NCBI GenBank assembly: GCA_019119645.1
Contig: DWWR01000061.1
Coordinates: 1 to 25,646, forward strand
Source: Anaerobutyricum faecale
GTDB lineage: Bacteria; Bacillota; Clostridia; Lachnospirales; Lachnospiraceae
DNA length: 25,646 nt
Reading direction: 5' to 3'
Shown: one piece after another, positions 1 to 8,503 of the stretch
How the letters are laid out: the number at the start of each line of letters is the position of its first letter
Position numbering within the stretch: position 1 is the stretch's first letter
Position numbers and translations under genes: made by a program
Notes under the pieces: model-generated
What the model saw: the letters and a program-made list of their open reading frames with translations, nothing else
The model's database searches: none
Told to the model about the DNA's origin: nothing

Positions 1-42
1 AATGCTTTAGTTCAGAAGAATAAAAAATAGGAGGAGGCAGCC

Positions 43-3000
43 ATGAAAAGTAAAATGAAGAAAAAAATGATCGCGTTCCTGCTTTGTATGGTGCTGGTCA
101 TCTGCAACAGCGTCTCCATACTGGCGGACACTCCGGCAGCAGAGACGACCACCACAGAGAAACAGGCAAAAGAGACCAGAACAGCAAAGAATGAAGGTAC
201 ATCAGAGGAAGAAAAATCCTCAGATAATAGTAAAGATACGTCAAAGTCTTCAGAAGAGACTGAGGAGACGAAAGAAGAAGCTCCTGAGACGAAGACCACG
301 GAAAAGAAGGAAGAAACTACAGGGACAAACACCGAGAAAAAGGAAGAGTCTACCACAGCAACGACCACAGAAAAGAAAGAAGAGACAGAAGAATCTACTG
401 AAACATCTGAGAAGAAAGAGACAGAAGAAGCTGAGGAAACGGCAACGACTGGAAGTGAGGAAGAAACTTCCAAAGCTTCTGAGGAGACGACAGAATCAAA
501 GGAAACCTCAACAGAAGAGACAGGGGAAACGACAGCGGCAGTTACAGAACTGAAATATGAAGATCAACAAGTCCTTATTACTGTCAGTGCAAATGAAGAA
601 AATGCCATTCCAGAGGGAGCTTTATTAAAAATAGTTCCGATTCTGAAAGAAGATGCAGAAACTCAGGTACAGTATGCAGAAGTAGAGCAGAAGATTCAGG
701 AAAAAGCTGCTGAAACTGAGATGGAGATTAAAGGTTTCCTGGCCTATGATATTACTTTTGTGGACGAAGACGGTAATGAGATAGAACCGAACAGTGAAGT
801 AAAAGTGTCTATGGAATATAAACAGGCTACAATCCCAGCAGGACTCAGTGAAGAGGATGCAAAGAATACAGAAGTATCTGTGATGCATCTGGAAGAAGAC
901 GCCGATGGAAATGTATCTCAGGTTGTAGACATGGGCGAAGCCGGAAAAGTAGATACACTGGAGACTACGGATGCACAAAAGGTAGAGAAAGTGGAGGTGA
1001 AGACAGAGAGTTTTTCAGCCTTTACAATAACATGGAAAAGTAATGAGATAAGAGTACATTTTGTATCTGGCGCCGACGGTTCTGATATCAGGGACTCCAT
1101 GACTTTAGAAGATTTTTTTGGGCGATTTGGTAGTGGAGAAACTGCTGATTTAGCACCTGAAATAGCGGGCTACAGATTTGTAAAAACTAAGATAACAGAT
1201 ACCTATGACCAGTATGAAGGTACTTATGACGATGATACTTATTGGGCGTTAAGACTGCGGAAAAATAGTGGGCAATACCAATACAATAGAGCCAGAATTG
1301 ATGGCGCCTATGAAGATAAGTGGTTATCTATAAATAATCAGGTGTATTTTATTTATAAACCGGATAATTATCAAATAACGACAAGAGACAGTAGTAGTGA
1401 TGGTATTTCTTTGAATTTGTTTAATTATGATAAAAGTATAAAAACAAAGGCGGATGCAGCGGGATTTCCTTTTTTTAATAGTAAAAGTAATCATGTAGAT
1501 GGAAGTACAAATAGTCCGCAGACAGGAGGCGATGTACGTAATACACTTGGTAATGATGGTTATCCAGTATCTTCAAATGGAGAATCATTAGATTTCTTGT
1601 TTGGCGAAAATGCCATGACAACTAACTACTTATTTAAATATGATGCCAGTACTTATTCTTATGAATATGATAGCGAACAAAACCATGCTTATTATGATGA
1701 AGATGCACAAAGGTTTTATGTATATGATTATAGAATAAGTCCTGCAGATACGAGAGATTCTTCTTATCATGATTTTGAAGTAGGAAATTTCTTCCCGTTC
1801 AATGATGTGATTAATCCGCAGCAAGGACGATTAAATTGTATTCAATATGGAAGAGAACAAAGAACAAATGTAGACTACTGGTTTGGAATGTCTATGGGCA
1901 TGAATTTCTATCAGCCAGCGGATGGAGAGCTTCCGAATGGTGATGCAATGAAGTTTGAGTTCCGCGGCGATGATGACGTATTTGTATATCTGGATGGCGT
2001 TTTGATTTTGGATTTGGGTGGTATACATGCAGCTTGGTCTGGAACAATAGACTTTTCAACGGGCACAATAGAAGAAAATGGAAGTACGATATATGACGGT
2101 ATATATATAAGATACCAAGAGTCAGGGCTTTTTACATCAGAAGAACTTGCTGATATGTTTACTGAGATTACGGTAAATGGGCAAACCAGTCATATATTTG
2201 CAGACTATAAAAATGTCGATATGGATTTCTTCTATCTGGAACGTGGCGCTGGCGCTTCTAATTGTCATATTAAATTTAATATGCCTCCTATACCGGATGA
2301 TACGATTATCGTCGGAAAGCAGATTACTGATGCAAATGCCAGTGTGTACAGTGATGTTGAATTTTCCTTTATGCTGGAAACAAAAGCAGAGAATGAATCC
2401 GAGTATACCCCGGTGAAGAATAAAACAGTTGAAGTTTATGACAGTACTGGGGAATTGGTTGATCCTGCGCGTACGGTTGATAATAATGGCGTTTTCGTTT
2501 TAAAACATGGTGAACGGGCATATTTTGAGGGATATCCTGTGACGACGCAATACCGTGTTACGGAATTGGGAGTAAGCAGTGAAGAGTATGATAGTGTTAC
2601 AATAACAGGTGTTAGTGTAACACAGATTAACTCAGGAGGAGGTTCATCTGAAATACCTAGTTATAGGACAGAGGATTTGACGGTTTCAGAGACTCCAATG
2701 GTTGTTTTTAGGAATAAAATAGCTGCTAGTAATAGAAAAGAGTTACATATTACTAAACAGATATCACAAAATGATGGAAATGCACAATATCAGGTAAAAG
2801 TTTATTTTGGTGATGAAACTACGGATGAAAATGGGGAAGCCTATCAAGGAAGTTATTGGATAGATGAGCATGAATATACGGCGACAGATGGAATTATTGC
2901 ATTGACTAAAGGACAGACTGCATCAATAGTTGATATACCGTCTGGAACCAGTTTCAAGGTCGTTGAAGTTAATCTTGATACAGGCATATATAACAGTCCA

Positions 3001-4365
3001 GTTTACAATGTAGAGAATGCAGATAGTATTGACACAACTGATGCAGCGTCTGGAGAGATACGTTTAAAAACCGATGCTGAAGCTGAAGTAACTGTAACAA
3101 ATTCTTTAAAGTCAGCACCAGATACACCTTATATTGAAATTCAAAAGAAGTTTGAAGGATTAGATAGAAATGAACTACCTACTAATTTTCAAATCGAATT
3201 ATATAAGGATGCAGATTGTACAGAATGTGTAAAAACGTTAGATTTATCTTCAGAGAATAACAATCTGACAGTAAGTGAAGATGGATTAATTTATACTTGG
3301 AAACTGGATGATTTGGCTGCGGGAACCTATTATTTAAAAGAAAGAGGGGAAGAAGTACAGAATCATACAGTAACTATAAAGGTAAATGGACAAACAGTGT
3401 CAATATCAGATAACGAAGCTATAGAAGTGAAGACACAGGTAGCACAGTACACTTTTTCAAATGAAGATGTTATAGAAAGCTGTAGTGATACCCAGCTTAT
3501 CAGTAGTACAACTAATTTAATCGCAGGTAGTTTTACAAATGATAGATTTTTTGTTTGGACAGAAGATACGCTATCTTTGGGAGAAAGATATGCCATTATA
3601 GATCAAATAAATAATCAAAAAGGAACTTTTGGAAAAATAACCTCAGATAATACAGATTTTTTTAGTACATACGAAAGAATAGAAGATGGTATAGATTATC
3701 GAGGAACTGTTTCAATAGAAATAGATGGAACAAATGCTTCTTTGAATTTTACAGATCCAAGTCAATGGCGAATGGTTTATTACGGTACATATGAAAAATC
3801 AGATGTTGTAAATGCCGAAATTGAAGTAGAAAACTCTTACACAGAAAACAATACTTCAATTGACCTGATTAAATATGGAACTCAATACGCTGATGGAAGT
3901 GAACTGTCGGGAGCAATATTTAGTTTATATAAAGGAAATAAGGTAGGAAACACTATTACATGGGAAGAAAATCCATTTAATAATGAATACACAGAATTTG
4001 AGGTTTTAGCTAACGGTAATCCTGAATTAAGCCTGCCATCTGGATATTATAAACTTGTAGAGACAGAAGCCCCAACTGGATATCAGCTTTTGGATGATGC
4101 AATATATTTCCAAGTTACAAAGGGAACGGTTCAATTGATTAATGGAGAAAGCGGAGAGGTAGTTAATAGTGCCGAAATGTGGGAACTTACTACTAGTGGA
4201 ACTATTACTATTAAAGTTAAGAACAATATAATGGTTTATAACCTCCCATCCGCCGGCGGCTCGGGCATTTACTGGTATACACTCAGCGGAACCCTACTCA
4301 TGGCAGGAGCAGCGCTGATCGTATATAGACAAAAACGTAAACGGGAGGTGCTGCTGAGAAAATAA
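43..4365 (+). CDS. Large LPxTG-type surface adhesin / pilus tip pilin with fibro-slime and CnaB domains
   Basis: This is a 1440-residue secreted, wall-linked protein and the likely tip subunit of a sortase-assembled pilus. A signal peptide covers about residues 1-29 (basic start, then IAFLLCMVLVICNSVSILA). Residues 30-165 are a Glu/Thr/Lys-rich, probably disordered stalk. Residues 166-335 form a conserved-looking beta domain ending SFSAFTITW. Residues about 560-760 carry the fibro-slime (PA14-like) signature: GDDD at 642-645, then FVYLDGVLILDLGGIH to residue 662. Several CnaB-like stalk domains follow (about 770-900, 905-1040, 1045-1150). The last SpaA-type domain (1272-1365) has K1277 and the E-box YKLVE (E1340) expected for an internal isopeptide bond. 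The sorting signal is LPSAG at 1401-1405, followed by a hydrophobic helix and a basic tail. The start is supported by AGGAGG about 7 nt upstream. The body at about 1030-4240 is far more AT-rich than the ends. The tip role is inferred from size, domains and gene order. Confidence 0.85.
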   Translation: MKSKMKKKMIAFLLCMVLVICNSVSILADTPAAETTTTEKQAKETRTAKNEGTSEEEKSSDNSKDTSKSSEETEETKEEAPETKTTEKKEETTGTNTEKKEESTTATTTEKKEETEESTETSEKKETEEAEETATTGSEEETSKASEETTESKETSTEETGETTAAVTELKYEDQQVLITVSANEENAIPEGALLKIVPILKEDAETQVQYAEVEQKIQEKAAETEMEIKGFLAYDITFVDEDGNEIEPNSEVKVSMEYKQATIPAGLSEEDAKNTEVSVMHLEEDADGNVSQVVDMGEAGKVDTLETTDAQKVEKVEVKTESFSAFTITWKSNEIRVHFVSGADGSDIRDSMTLEDFFGRFGSGETADLAPEIAGYRFVKTKITDTYDQYEGTYDDDTYWALRLRKNSGQYQYNRARIDGAYEDKWLSINNQVYFIYKPDNYQITTRDSSSDGISLNLFNYDKSIKTKADAAGFPFFNSKSNHVDGSTNSPQTGGDVRNTLGNDGYPVSSNGESLDFLFGENAMTTNYLFKYDASTYSYEYDSEQNHAYYDEDAQRFYVYDYRISPADTRDSSYHDFEVGNFFPFNDVINPQQGRLNCIQYGREQRTNVDYWFGMSMGMNFYQPADGELPNGDAMKFEFRGDDDVFVYLDGVLILDLGGIHAAWSGTIDFSTGTIEENGSTIYDGIYIRYQESGLFTSEELADMFTEITVNGQTSHIFADYKNVDMDFFYLERGAGASNCHIKFNMPPIPDDTIIVGKQITDANASVYSDVEFSFMLETKAENESEYTPVKNKTVEVYDSTGELVDPARTVDNNGVFVLKHGERAYFEGYPVTTQYRVTELGVSSEEYDSVTITGVSVTQINSGGGSSEIPSYRTEDLTVSETPMVVFRNKIAASNRKELHITKQISQNDGNAQYQVKVYFGDETTDENGEAYQGSYWIDEHEYTATDGIIALTKGQTASIVDIPSGTSFKVVEVNLDTGIYNSPVYNVENADSIDTTDAASGEIRLKTDAEAEVTVTNSLKSAPDTPYIEIQKKFEGLDRNELPTNFQIELYKDADCTECVKTLDLSSENNNLTVSEDGLIYTWKLDDLAAGTYYLKERGEEVQNHTVTIKVNGQTVSISDNEAIEVKTQVAQYTFSNEDVIESCSDTQLISSTTNLIAGSFTNDRFFVWTEDTLSLGERYAIIDQINNQKGTFGKITSDNTDFFSTYERIEDGIDYRGTVSIEIDGTNASLNFTDPSQWRMVYYGTYEKSDVVNAEIEVENSYTENNTSIDLIKYGTQYADGSELSGAIFSLYKGNKVGNTITWEENPFNNEYTEFEVLANGNPELSLPSGYYKLVETEAPTGYQLLDDAIYFQVTKGTVQLINGESGEVVNSAEMWELTTSGTITIKVKNNIMVYNLPSAGGSGIYWYTLSGTLLMAGAALIVYRQKRKREVLLRK
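298..384 (+). repeat. Degenerate TEKKEE-coding repeats in the adhesin stalk
   Basis: The hexapeptide TEKKEE occurs three times, at residues 86-91, 97-102 and 109-114, inside a longer Glu/Thr/Lys/Ser-rich stretch with no predicted fold. The DNA copies are similar but not identical. This is a low-complexity spacer that probably holds the adhesive domains away from the signal-peptide-proximal end. Such repeats can change copy number by slippage. Confidence 0.6.
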
Positions 4366-4380
4366 TGAACAAGATTTTTC

Positions 4381-4402
4381 AGCAGCTCCTCTGGGAGCTG
4401 CT
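4381..4402 (+). other. Intercistronic hairpin between the two pilin genes
   Basis: AGCAGCTCC (4381-4389) and GGAGCTGCT (4394-4402) form a perfect 9-bp stem around a 4-nt loop, 16 nt after the adhesin stop codon. No T-run follows on the + strand, so it is not a standard terminator. A processing or 3'-end-stabilising role between a large rare subunit and an abundant one is possible but is inference. Confidence 0.5.
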
Positions 4403-4471
4403 AGGATGAAACAAAACATCATAGCAATCAATAACAACAAAGGGGGCAATCCCCGGAAAAGGAGATGTATT

Positions 4472-6016
4472 ATGAAGAGAATGAAAAAATTATTTGCCTT
4501 GTTAATGACATTGGCAATGGTTATGGGATTAGGCATAACCGGATTTGCGGCTACAAATGGTGCCGATCAAAAATATGGAACGATTGATGATAGAGGTACA
4601 ATTGCTGTATCTGGTGTAGAAGAAGGTGTAACAGTCAGGGCATATAAAATTATTGAAGCAAAATATGAGAATGCGGGTGGACAGTTCAGTGGATATAAGG
4701 TTATGTATACGACAACTCCGGCAATTACAATACCATCTGATGGAAGTCCTGTAGAAATTTCGCAAACGCAGATGGATCAGTTAGAAAAAATGAATCTGGG
4801 TACAGGAGAACCGATGAAGTGGGACAGTGAATCTCATACATACGAAGCAGATGTTGCGCCAGGAACATATCTTGTTCGTGTGACGGATTCTGAAACCAAT
4901 ATTTACAATACAATGGTTGTATCTGTATACTACGGAACAAATAGTTTAAATGAAGCTGTATTGAATGTATCTGAAGTAAATGCCAAAAAGAGTGACCATC
5001 CAACAATTAACAAAAAGGTAGATGGAGTTGACGGTAATTCCGCAGAAATTGGGGATACAGTCACCTATACAATTGTGGTAAATCCAATTCCGCATTATAG
5101 TGGAAATTATCCAGTATTTAATATCGTAGATACACTATCTTCTGGTTTGACCTATAATGGGGACTTAGAGGTTAAAATTGGTACTGAGACTTTTAATAAT
5201 TATGAATTAACTAATCCTACTCCAGAAAGCAATCAGATTAAAATTGATTTTGTAACAGATGACGATGGTTATACGTTAAATGACTATACAGGACAGTCTA
5301 TGACTATAACCTATACTGCAACAGTAAACGCAAGTGCAGCTGTAAATGAAGATTTCAATAATAATGATGCTAGATTGAATTATACACGTGATTCAAAAGT
5401 TGAGAATAAAGATACATTTGTAGAGGATAAAACATATACGTATACTTTTGAAATTGACGGAGATCTTAGTGGAACAACAGGTATTATTGATAAAGTAGGA
5501 GACAAGACAGAAGATACAGATGGATTAAATGGTGCAACATTTGCGCTGTATAAGGAGAATCCAGGTACAAACCCTAGTGCTCGGCCATTTAAGGAAACAA
5601 AAACAGCAACTGTAAATGATAAAAATGGTCAGATGACTTTTACAGGTCTTGAAGCTGGTACATATTATTTAAAAGAGATAAGTGCTCCTACGGGATATTC
5701 TCTTAATACAAATGTATATACTATTGAGATTGCAGCAACATATTATGGCGAAAGTGATGGGGTTGCAAAAGAAGATTATGGTAAGCTGAAATCATGGGAA
5801 GTAAAAGTAGATGGTACAACAGCTGCAAGTTTTTCTATAAATAATGAGGGAACAATAACCAATAATAGCATTACTGGAGCTGATATTAAGAATACAACTA
5901 TCACTGATCTCCCATCCACCGGTGGCATGGGTACAACCCTCTTCACCATCGCAGGTTGTGTCATCATGATCTCCGCAGCAGGTCTCTTCTTCGCAACACG
6001 CAAGAAAGCCAACTAA
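4472..6016 (+). CDS. Major (shaft) pilin, SpaA/FimA-type, LPSTG-anchored
   Basis: This is a 514-residue secreted pilin. I place the start at 4472 because AAAGGAGA lies 7-8 nt upstream and the signal peptide (MKRMKKLFALLMTLAMVMGL...FAA) begins there; an in-frame ATG at 4406 adds 22 charged residues with no good ribosome site. The N-terminal domain (30-170) ends in VLNVSEVNAKKS, where K172 or K173 is the candidate pilin-linking lysine, although the classical YPK motif is not intact. Residues 176-330 are a fimbrial isopeptide-forming (D2) domain with K181/K182 and the NDARLNY strand (N298). Residues 335-475 are a SpaA/CnaB domain with K341 and the E-box YYLKE (E402). LPSTG lies at 480-484, followed by a membrane helix and RKK. 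A class C sortase would join LPST to the lysine of the next subunit. It sits directly behind the adhesin gene. Domain layout and size fit a polymerising backbone pilin. Confidence 0.88.
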   Translation: MKRMKKLFALLMTLAMVMGLGITGFAATNGADQKYGTIDDRGTIAVSGVEEGVTVRAYKIIEAKYENAGGQFSGYKVMYTTTPAITIPSDGSPVEISQTQMDQLEKMNLGTGEPMKWDSESHTYEADVAPGTYLVRVTDSETNIYNTMVVSVYYGTNSLNEAVLNVSEVNAKKSDHPTINKKVDGVDGNSAEIGDTVTYTIVVNPIPHYSGNYPVFNIVDTLSSGLTYNGDLEVKIGTETFNNYELTNPTPESNQIKIDFVTDDDGYTLNDYTGQSMTITYTATVNASAAVNEDFNNNDARLNYTRDSKVENKDTFVEDKTYTYTFEIDGDLSGTTGIIDKVGDKTEDTDGLNGATFALYKENPGTNPSARPFKETKTATVNDKNGQMTFTGLEAGTYYLKEISAPTGYSLNTNVYTIEIAATYYGESDGVAKEDYGKLKSWEVKVDGTTAASFSINNEGTITNNSITGADIKNTTITDLPSTGGMGTTLFTIAGCVIMISAAGLFFATRKKAN

Positions 6017-6134
6017 TTGTTCAGTGAGAGAACATGGCAGCCGACAGGCAGAGTAAATTACAGTTATTATAATAGGAAGAAACAGTGCGCTGACATACTC
6101 ATTGTGCCAGTGTACTGAACACCAAAACAACCAC

Positions 6135-6163
6135 AAGCCGGGGTGGAACTCCCACCTCGGCTT
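6135..6163 (+). terminator. Partial terminator / attenuating hairpin after the major pilin
   Basis: AAGCCGGGGTGG (6135-6146) pairs with CCACCTCGGCTT (6152-6163): 12 bp with one G-T wobble and a 5-nt loop. The downstream sequence ATCATAAGAC is a poor U-tract. A strong stem with a weak tail fits a leaky terminator that lowers sortase mRNA relative to pilin mRNA. Confidence 0.55.
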
Positions 6164-6361
6164 ATCATAAGACAAGACAGAAAGCCGATTCATTGCCAGA
6201 ATTTTTTGAGGATTTTGCATAGGAAAACTGTTTAAAAGCAAGATTCGTCATAAAATATCTGTCAGCCACCATAGAGATAATTTCCAGCTTGCTGGTATCA
6301 GATTCAAGCATCCCCCATTCGGGGAAAACAAAACATTTGTATCGCCTGACGACGACTGTGA

Positions 6362-6415
6362 AGACAGCCGCCGGGAAAGAAGGGACGGTACATAATATAG
6401 AAGAAACGGCTGTCT
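6362..6415. repeat. 9-bp perfect inverted repeat in the sortase leader
   Basis: AGACAGCCG (6362-6370) is the exact reverse complement of CGGCTGTCT (6407-6415), with 36 nt between them that include an AT-rich CATAATATAG. It could be a long-looped RNA stem in the sortase 5' leader or a split operator. Nothing in the window distinguishes these. Confidence 0.45.
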
Positions 6416-6519
6416 GAGGTGGAGGAGGAAGACGCATACAAAAGGTTGTTTTCCCGCGGAGAAGTCCCTGGATATGCCAGAACAGCAACAAATATGTTAC
6501 AACAATAAGGAGAGGTCGG

Positions 6520-7431
6520 ATGAAAAAGAAATTAAACATCATAGTAATCGCAGTATTATTTTTAGCCGGGTTGTCCGTATTGCTGTATCCCTTCGTTGCC
6601 AACCAGTGGAACAGTTACCGGCAGAGCCGGTTGATGAGCAGTTACGAGGAAGGCGTGGCGGAGAAGGACGCCAATGGAGAGATTGATTATGAGGCGGAGT
6701 GGGCGCGGGCGAGAGCTTATAATGACGCGCTGATGCCGATGATCCTTCCCGATTCTTTCGCTGTGGCGGAGGCGTCGGACAGGGATGAAGAATATATGAG
6801 CTGTCTCAATATCAACGGTGATGAGATCATGGGGATCGTGGAGATCCCGAAGATTGATGTGGAGCTTCCGATTTATCATACCACCGATGAGGAAGTGTTG
6901 GAGATCGGGGCAGGGCATCTGGAAGGAAGTTCCCTGCCGGTGGGAGGCGAGAGCACCCATGCGGTGATTTCCGCCCACAGAGGTCTGCCAAGTGCCACGT
7001 TGTTTACGGATCTGGACCAGCTGGTGGAAGGAGACCATTTCCTTCTGCATATTTTAGATGACACCCTCTGTTATGAGGTGGACCAGATCAACGTGGTGGA
7101 GCCCGATGAGACGGAGTTGCTTTCCGTGGTGGAAGGCGAGGATCTGGTCACACTGCTCACCTGTACCCCTTATGGGGTGAACACCCAGCGTTTGCTGGTG
7201 CGGGGACACCGGGTGCCGTATGTGCCGGAAGAAGTGGCGGATGAAGCTTCTCATTCGATGTTTGGAAACAGTCTCCATACCAATTACATTTTATGGGTGG
7301 CTGTGGGGCTGGTGCTGACCGGCGCGTTTATCGCGGTGCTGGTCATCCGGGACCGGAAGCTCCGGAGAAAACTGGAAACCAGTGATAGAATAACCGACAA
7401 AGATACAGAAACTCATGATGACGAAAGCTAG
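6520..7431 (+). CDS. Class C (pilus-specific) sortase 1
   Basis: This is a 303-residue membrane transpeptidase that would polymerise pilins by cleaving the sorting motif and joining it to a pilin lysine. The N-terminal anchor spans about residues 5-25 and a second transmembrane segment about 256-277; two anchors are typical of class C. The catalytic triad is visible: H153 (SAHRGLPSATLF), C215 (TCTPYGVNT) and R224 nine residues later. The lid that covers the active site, usually DP-aromatic, appears here as DSF (78-80). AAGGAGAGG about 5 nt upstream supports the ATG at 6520. The gene lies directly before a close paralogue, sharing the N-terminal NQWNxYRQSRL block and the catalytic core. A C-terminal tail rich in Asp, Glu and Thr lies in the cytoplasm or at its edge. 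Which sortase builds the shaft and which adds the tip or base cannot be told from sequence. Confidence 0.92.
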   Translation: MKKKLNIIVIAVLFLAGLSVLLYPFVANQWNSYRQSRLMSSYEEGVAEKDANGEIDYEAEWARARAYNDALMPMILPDSFAVAEASDRDEEYMSCLNINGDEIMGIVEIPKIDVELPIYHTTDEEVLEIGAGHLEGSSLPVGGESTHAVISAHRGLPSATLFTDLDQLVEGDHFLLHILDDTLCYEVDQINVVEPDETELLSVVEGEDLVTLLTCTPYGVNTQRLLVRGHRVPYVPEEVADEASHSMFGNSLHTNYILWVAVGLVLTGAFIAVLVIRDRKLRRKLETSDRITDKDTETHDDES

Positions 7432-7464
7432 TGTGCTGATAGGTTCATTTTTAAGCGAGGCGCG

Positions 7465-7504
7465 GAATGAAGGACAGTAAAGCAGAATGAAGGACAGTAA
7501 GGCA
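7465..7504 (+). repeat. 20-bp tandem duplication in the inter-sortase spacer
   Basis: GAATGAAGGACAGTAAAGCA (7465-7484) is followed immediately by a second copy (7485-7504) differing at one base (A to G at position 17). It looks like a recent slippage duplication in the 84-nt gap between the sortases. The second copy opens a 10-codon frame whose TGA overlaps the ATG of the next sortase; it has no clear ribosome site. Confidence 0.8.
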
Positions 7505-7515
7505 GGGAGTGGGTC

Positions 7516-8403
7516 ATGAGAAGAAAGATTTTTACGATTTTGTTTGCTCTGTTATTTCTGGCCGGATTTGGGGTACTGGCCTATCCGACCATTTCCAACC
7601 AGTGGAATAATTACCGGCAGAGCAGACTGATCAGTAATTATAAAAATATCACAGAGAATATTGATACCGAAGATTTTGAAAGGGAATGGGAAAAGGCGGA
7701 GAACTATAATGCCAGCATCACCGTGAACCAGCCTATGAGCGGGGATGTGTTCAGCGAAGGCGGACAGGAAGACAGGGATTCGGAATACTGGAATGTGCTC
7801 AATATCGCAGGAGACGGCATGATGGGATACATTTCTATTCCCAAGATAAATGTGGAGCTGGCCATTTACCATGGCACTTCCGATGAGGTGCTTCAGACTG
7901 GGGTCGGTCATATCGAAGGGACGAAGCTGCCCATCGGTGGGGAGAGTAATCACACAGTGCTGGCGGCCCACCGGGGACTGCCCAGCGCCCGGTTGTTTAC
8001 TGATCTGGATCAGCTGGAAGAGGGGGATGAGTTCTACATCCACATCCTGGATGAGACCCTGGCCTATCAGGTGGATCAGATCCTGCCCATGGTAGATAAG
8101 GATGATACCGGGGCGCTCAGTGAGGCGCTAGCCATTGAAGAGGGACAGGATTATGTTACATTATTTACCTGCACGCCCTATGGCGTAAATACCCATCGTC
8201 TTCTTGTGCGGGGGACGCGAGTAGAGTATAATGGGGAGGAAGAAATGCCGGAGACGCCGGCGGATACTGTCAGCAATCTGCTGCAGGATTATTATATGTT
8301 CTTTTTGATCGGCGGCGTGGCCGTCACGGCCGTTGCCATCGGAGTGATACGGATGGTCATGAAGAGAAAAAGGAACAGAGAAAATGCAGGCCCGAAACAA
8401 TAA
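7516..8403 (+). CDS. Class C (pilus-specific) sortase 2
   Basis: This 295-residue paralogue of the preceding sortase has the same architecture: N-terminal transmembrane helix (about 5-24), a catalytic beta-barrel and a C-terminal helix (about 261-280) ending in MKRKRNREN. The triad is H152 (AAHRGLPSARLF), C219 (TCTPYGVNT) and R228. The lid position reads DVF (77-79), again lacking the proline of the classical DPF/DPW. The ATG at 7516 follows a modest GCAGGGAG ribosome site. Strong similarity to the upstream gene through the core points to a local duplication followed by divergence; the lid region and the C-terminus differ most, which suggests different substrates such as shaft pilin against tip or basal subunit. 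That division of labour is inference. Confidence 0.92.
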   Translation: MRRKIFTILFALLFLAGFGVLAYPTISNQWNNYRQSRLISNYKNITENIDTEDFEREWEKAENYNASITVNQPMSGDVFSEGGQEDRDSEYWNVLNIAGDGMMGYISIPKINVELAIYHGTSDEVLQTGVGHIEGTKLPIGGESNHTVLAAHRGLPSARLFTDLDQLEEGDEFYIHILDETLAYQVDQILPMVDKDDTGALSEALAIEEGQDYVTLFTCTPYGVNTHRLLVRGTRVEYNGEEEMPETPADTVSNLLQDYYMFFLIGGVAVTAVAIGVIRMVMKRKRNRENAGPKQ

Positions 8404-8503
8404 GCACAGCGGAAAATGCCGAAAAGGGGCCTGAGCCGTGGGGCAGAGATTGGTAATCTGGAATGTTTCGTATAGATTTATAGTAAGGAAAAGGAGGCGT
8501 ATT

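Larger units (their letters stand above)
6017..6519 (+). other. Long gene-free leader between the pilin genes and the sortases
   Basis: This 503-nt interval has no credible coding region on either strand. It contains the stem-loop at 6135-6163, a small CCCC-ATTC-GGGG hairpin at 6313-6324, and a 9-bp inverted repeat with a 36-nt loop at 6362-6415. A TATAAT at 6068-6073 has no good -35 at 16-18 nt. The sortases may therefore be expressed by partial read-through from the pilin genes, or from a weak promoter I cannot pin down. Confidence 0.6.

Noticed and set aside
298..384. CRISPR-like or phase-variation tract in the adhesin
   Set aside because: The repeats are degenerate, in frame and continuous protein coding; there are no spacers and no homopolymer tract that could switch the frame.
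12..473. Ser/Val-rich minus-strand frame of 153 codons
   Set aside because: It is the reverse shadow of the Glu/Thr/Lys stalk of the adhesin; no start signal, and the sense gene is clear.
1963..1971. RGD tripeptide in the adhesin (residues 641-643), a possible integrin-binding motif
   Set aside because: It falls inside the conserved fibro-slime signature F-x-G-D-D-D, where G and D are structural; the preceding Arg makes RGD by chance.
4381..4402. Terminator between the two pilin genes
   Set aside because: Perfect stem but no T-run on either exit side, so it is listed only as a hairpin.
4406..4471. N-terminal extension of the major pilin from the upstream ATG
   Set aside because: The signal peptide and a good ribosome site both begin at 4472. 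The equally long 22-codon extension of the third pilin (from GTG 8438) fails for the same reason; the equal lengths look like coincidence.
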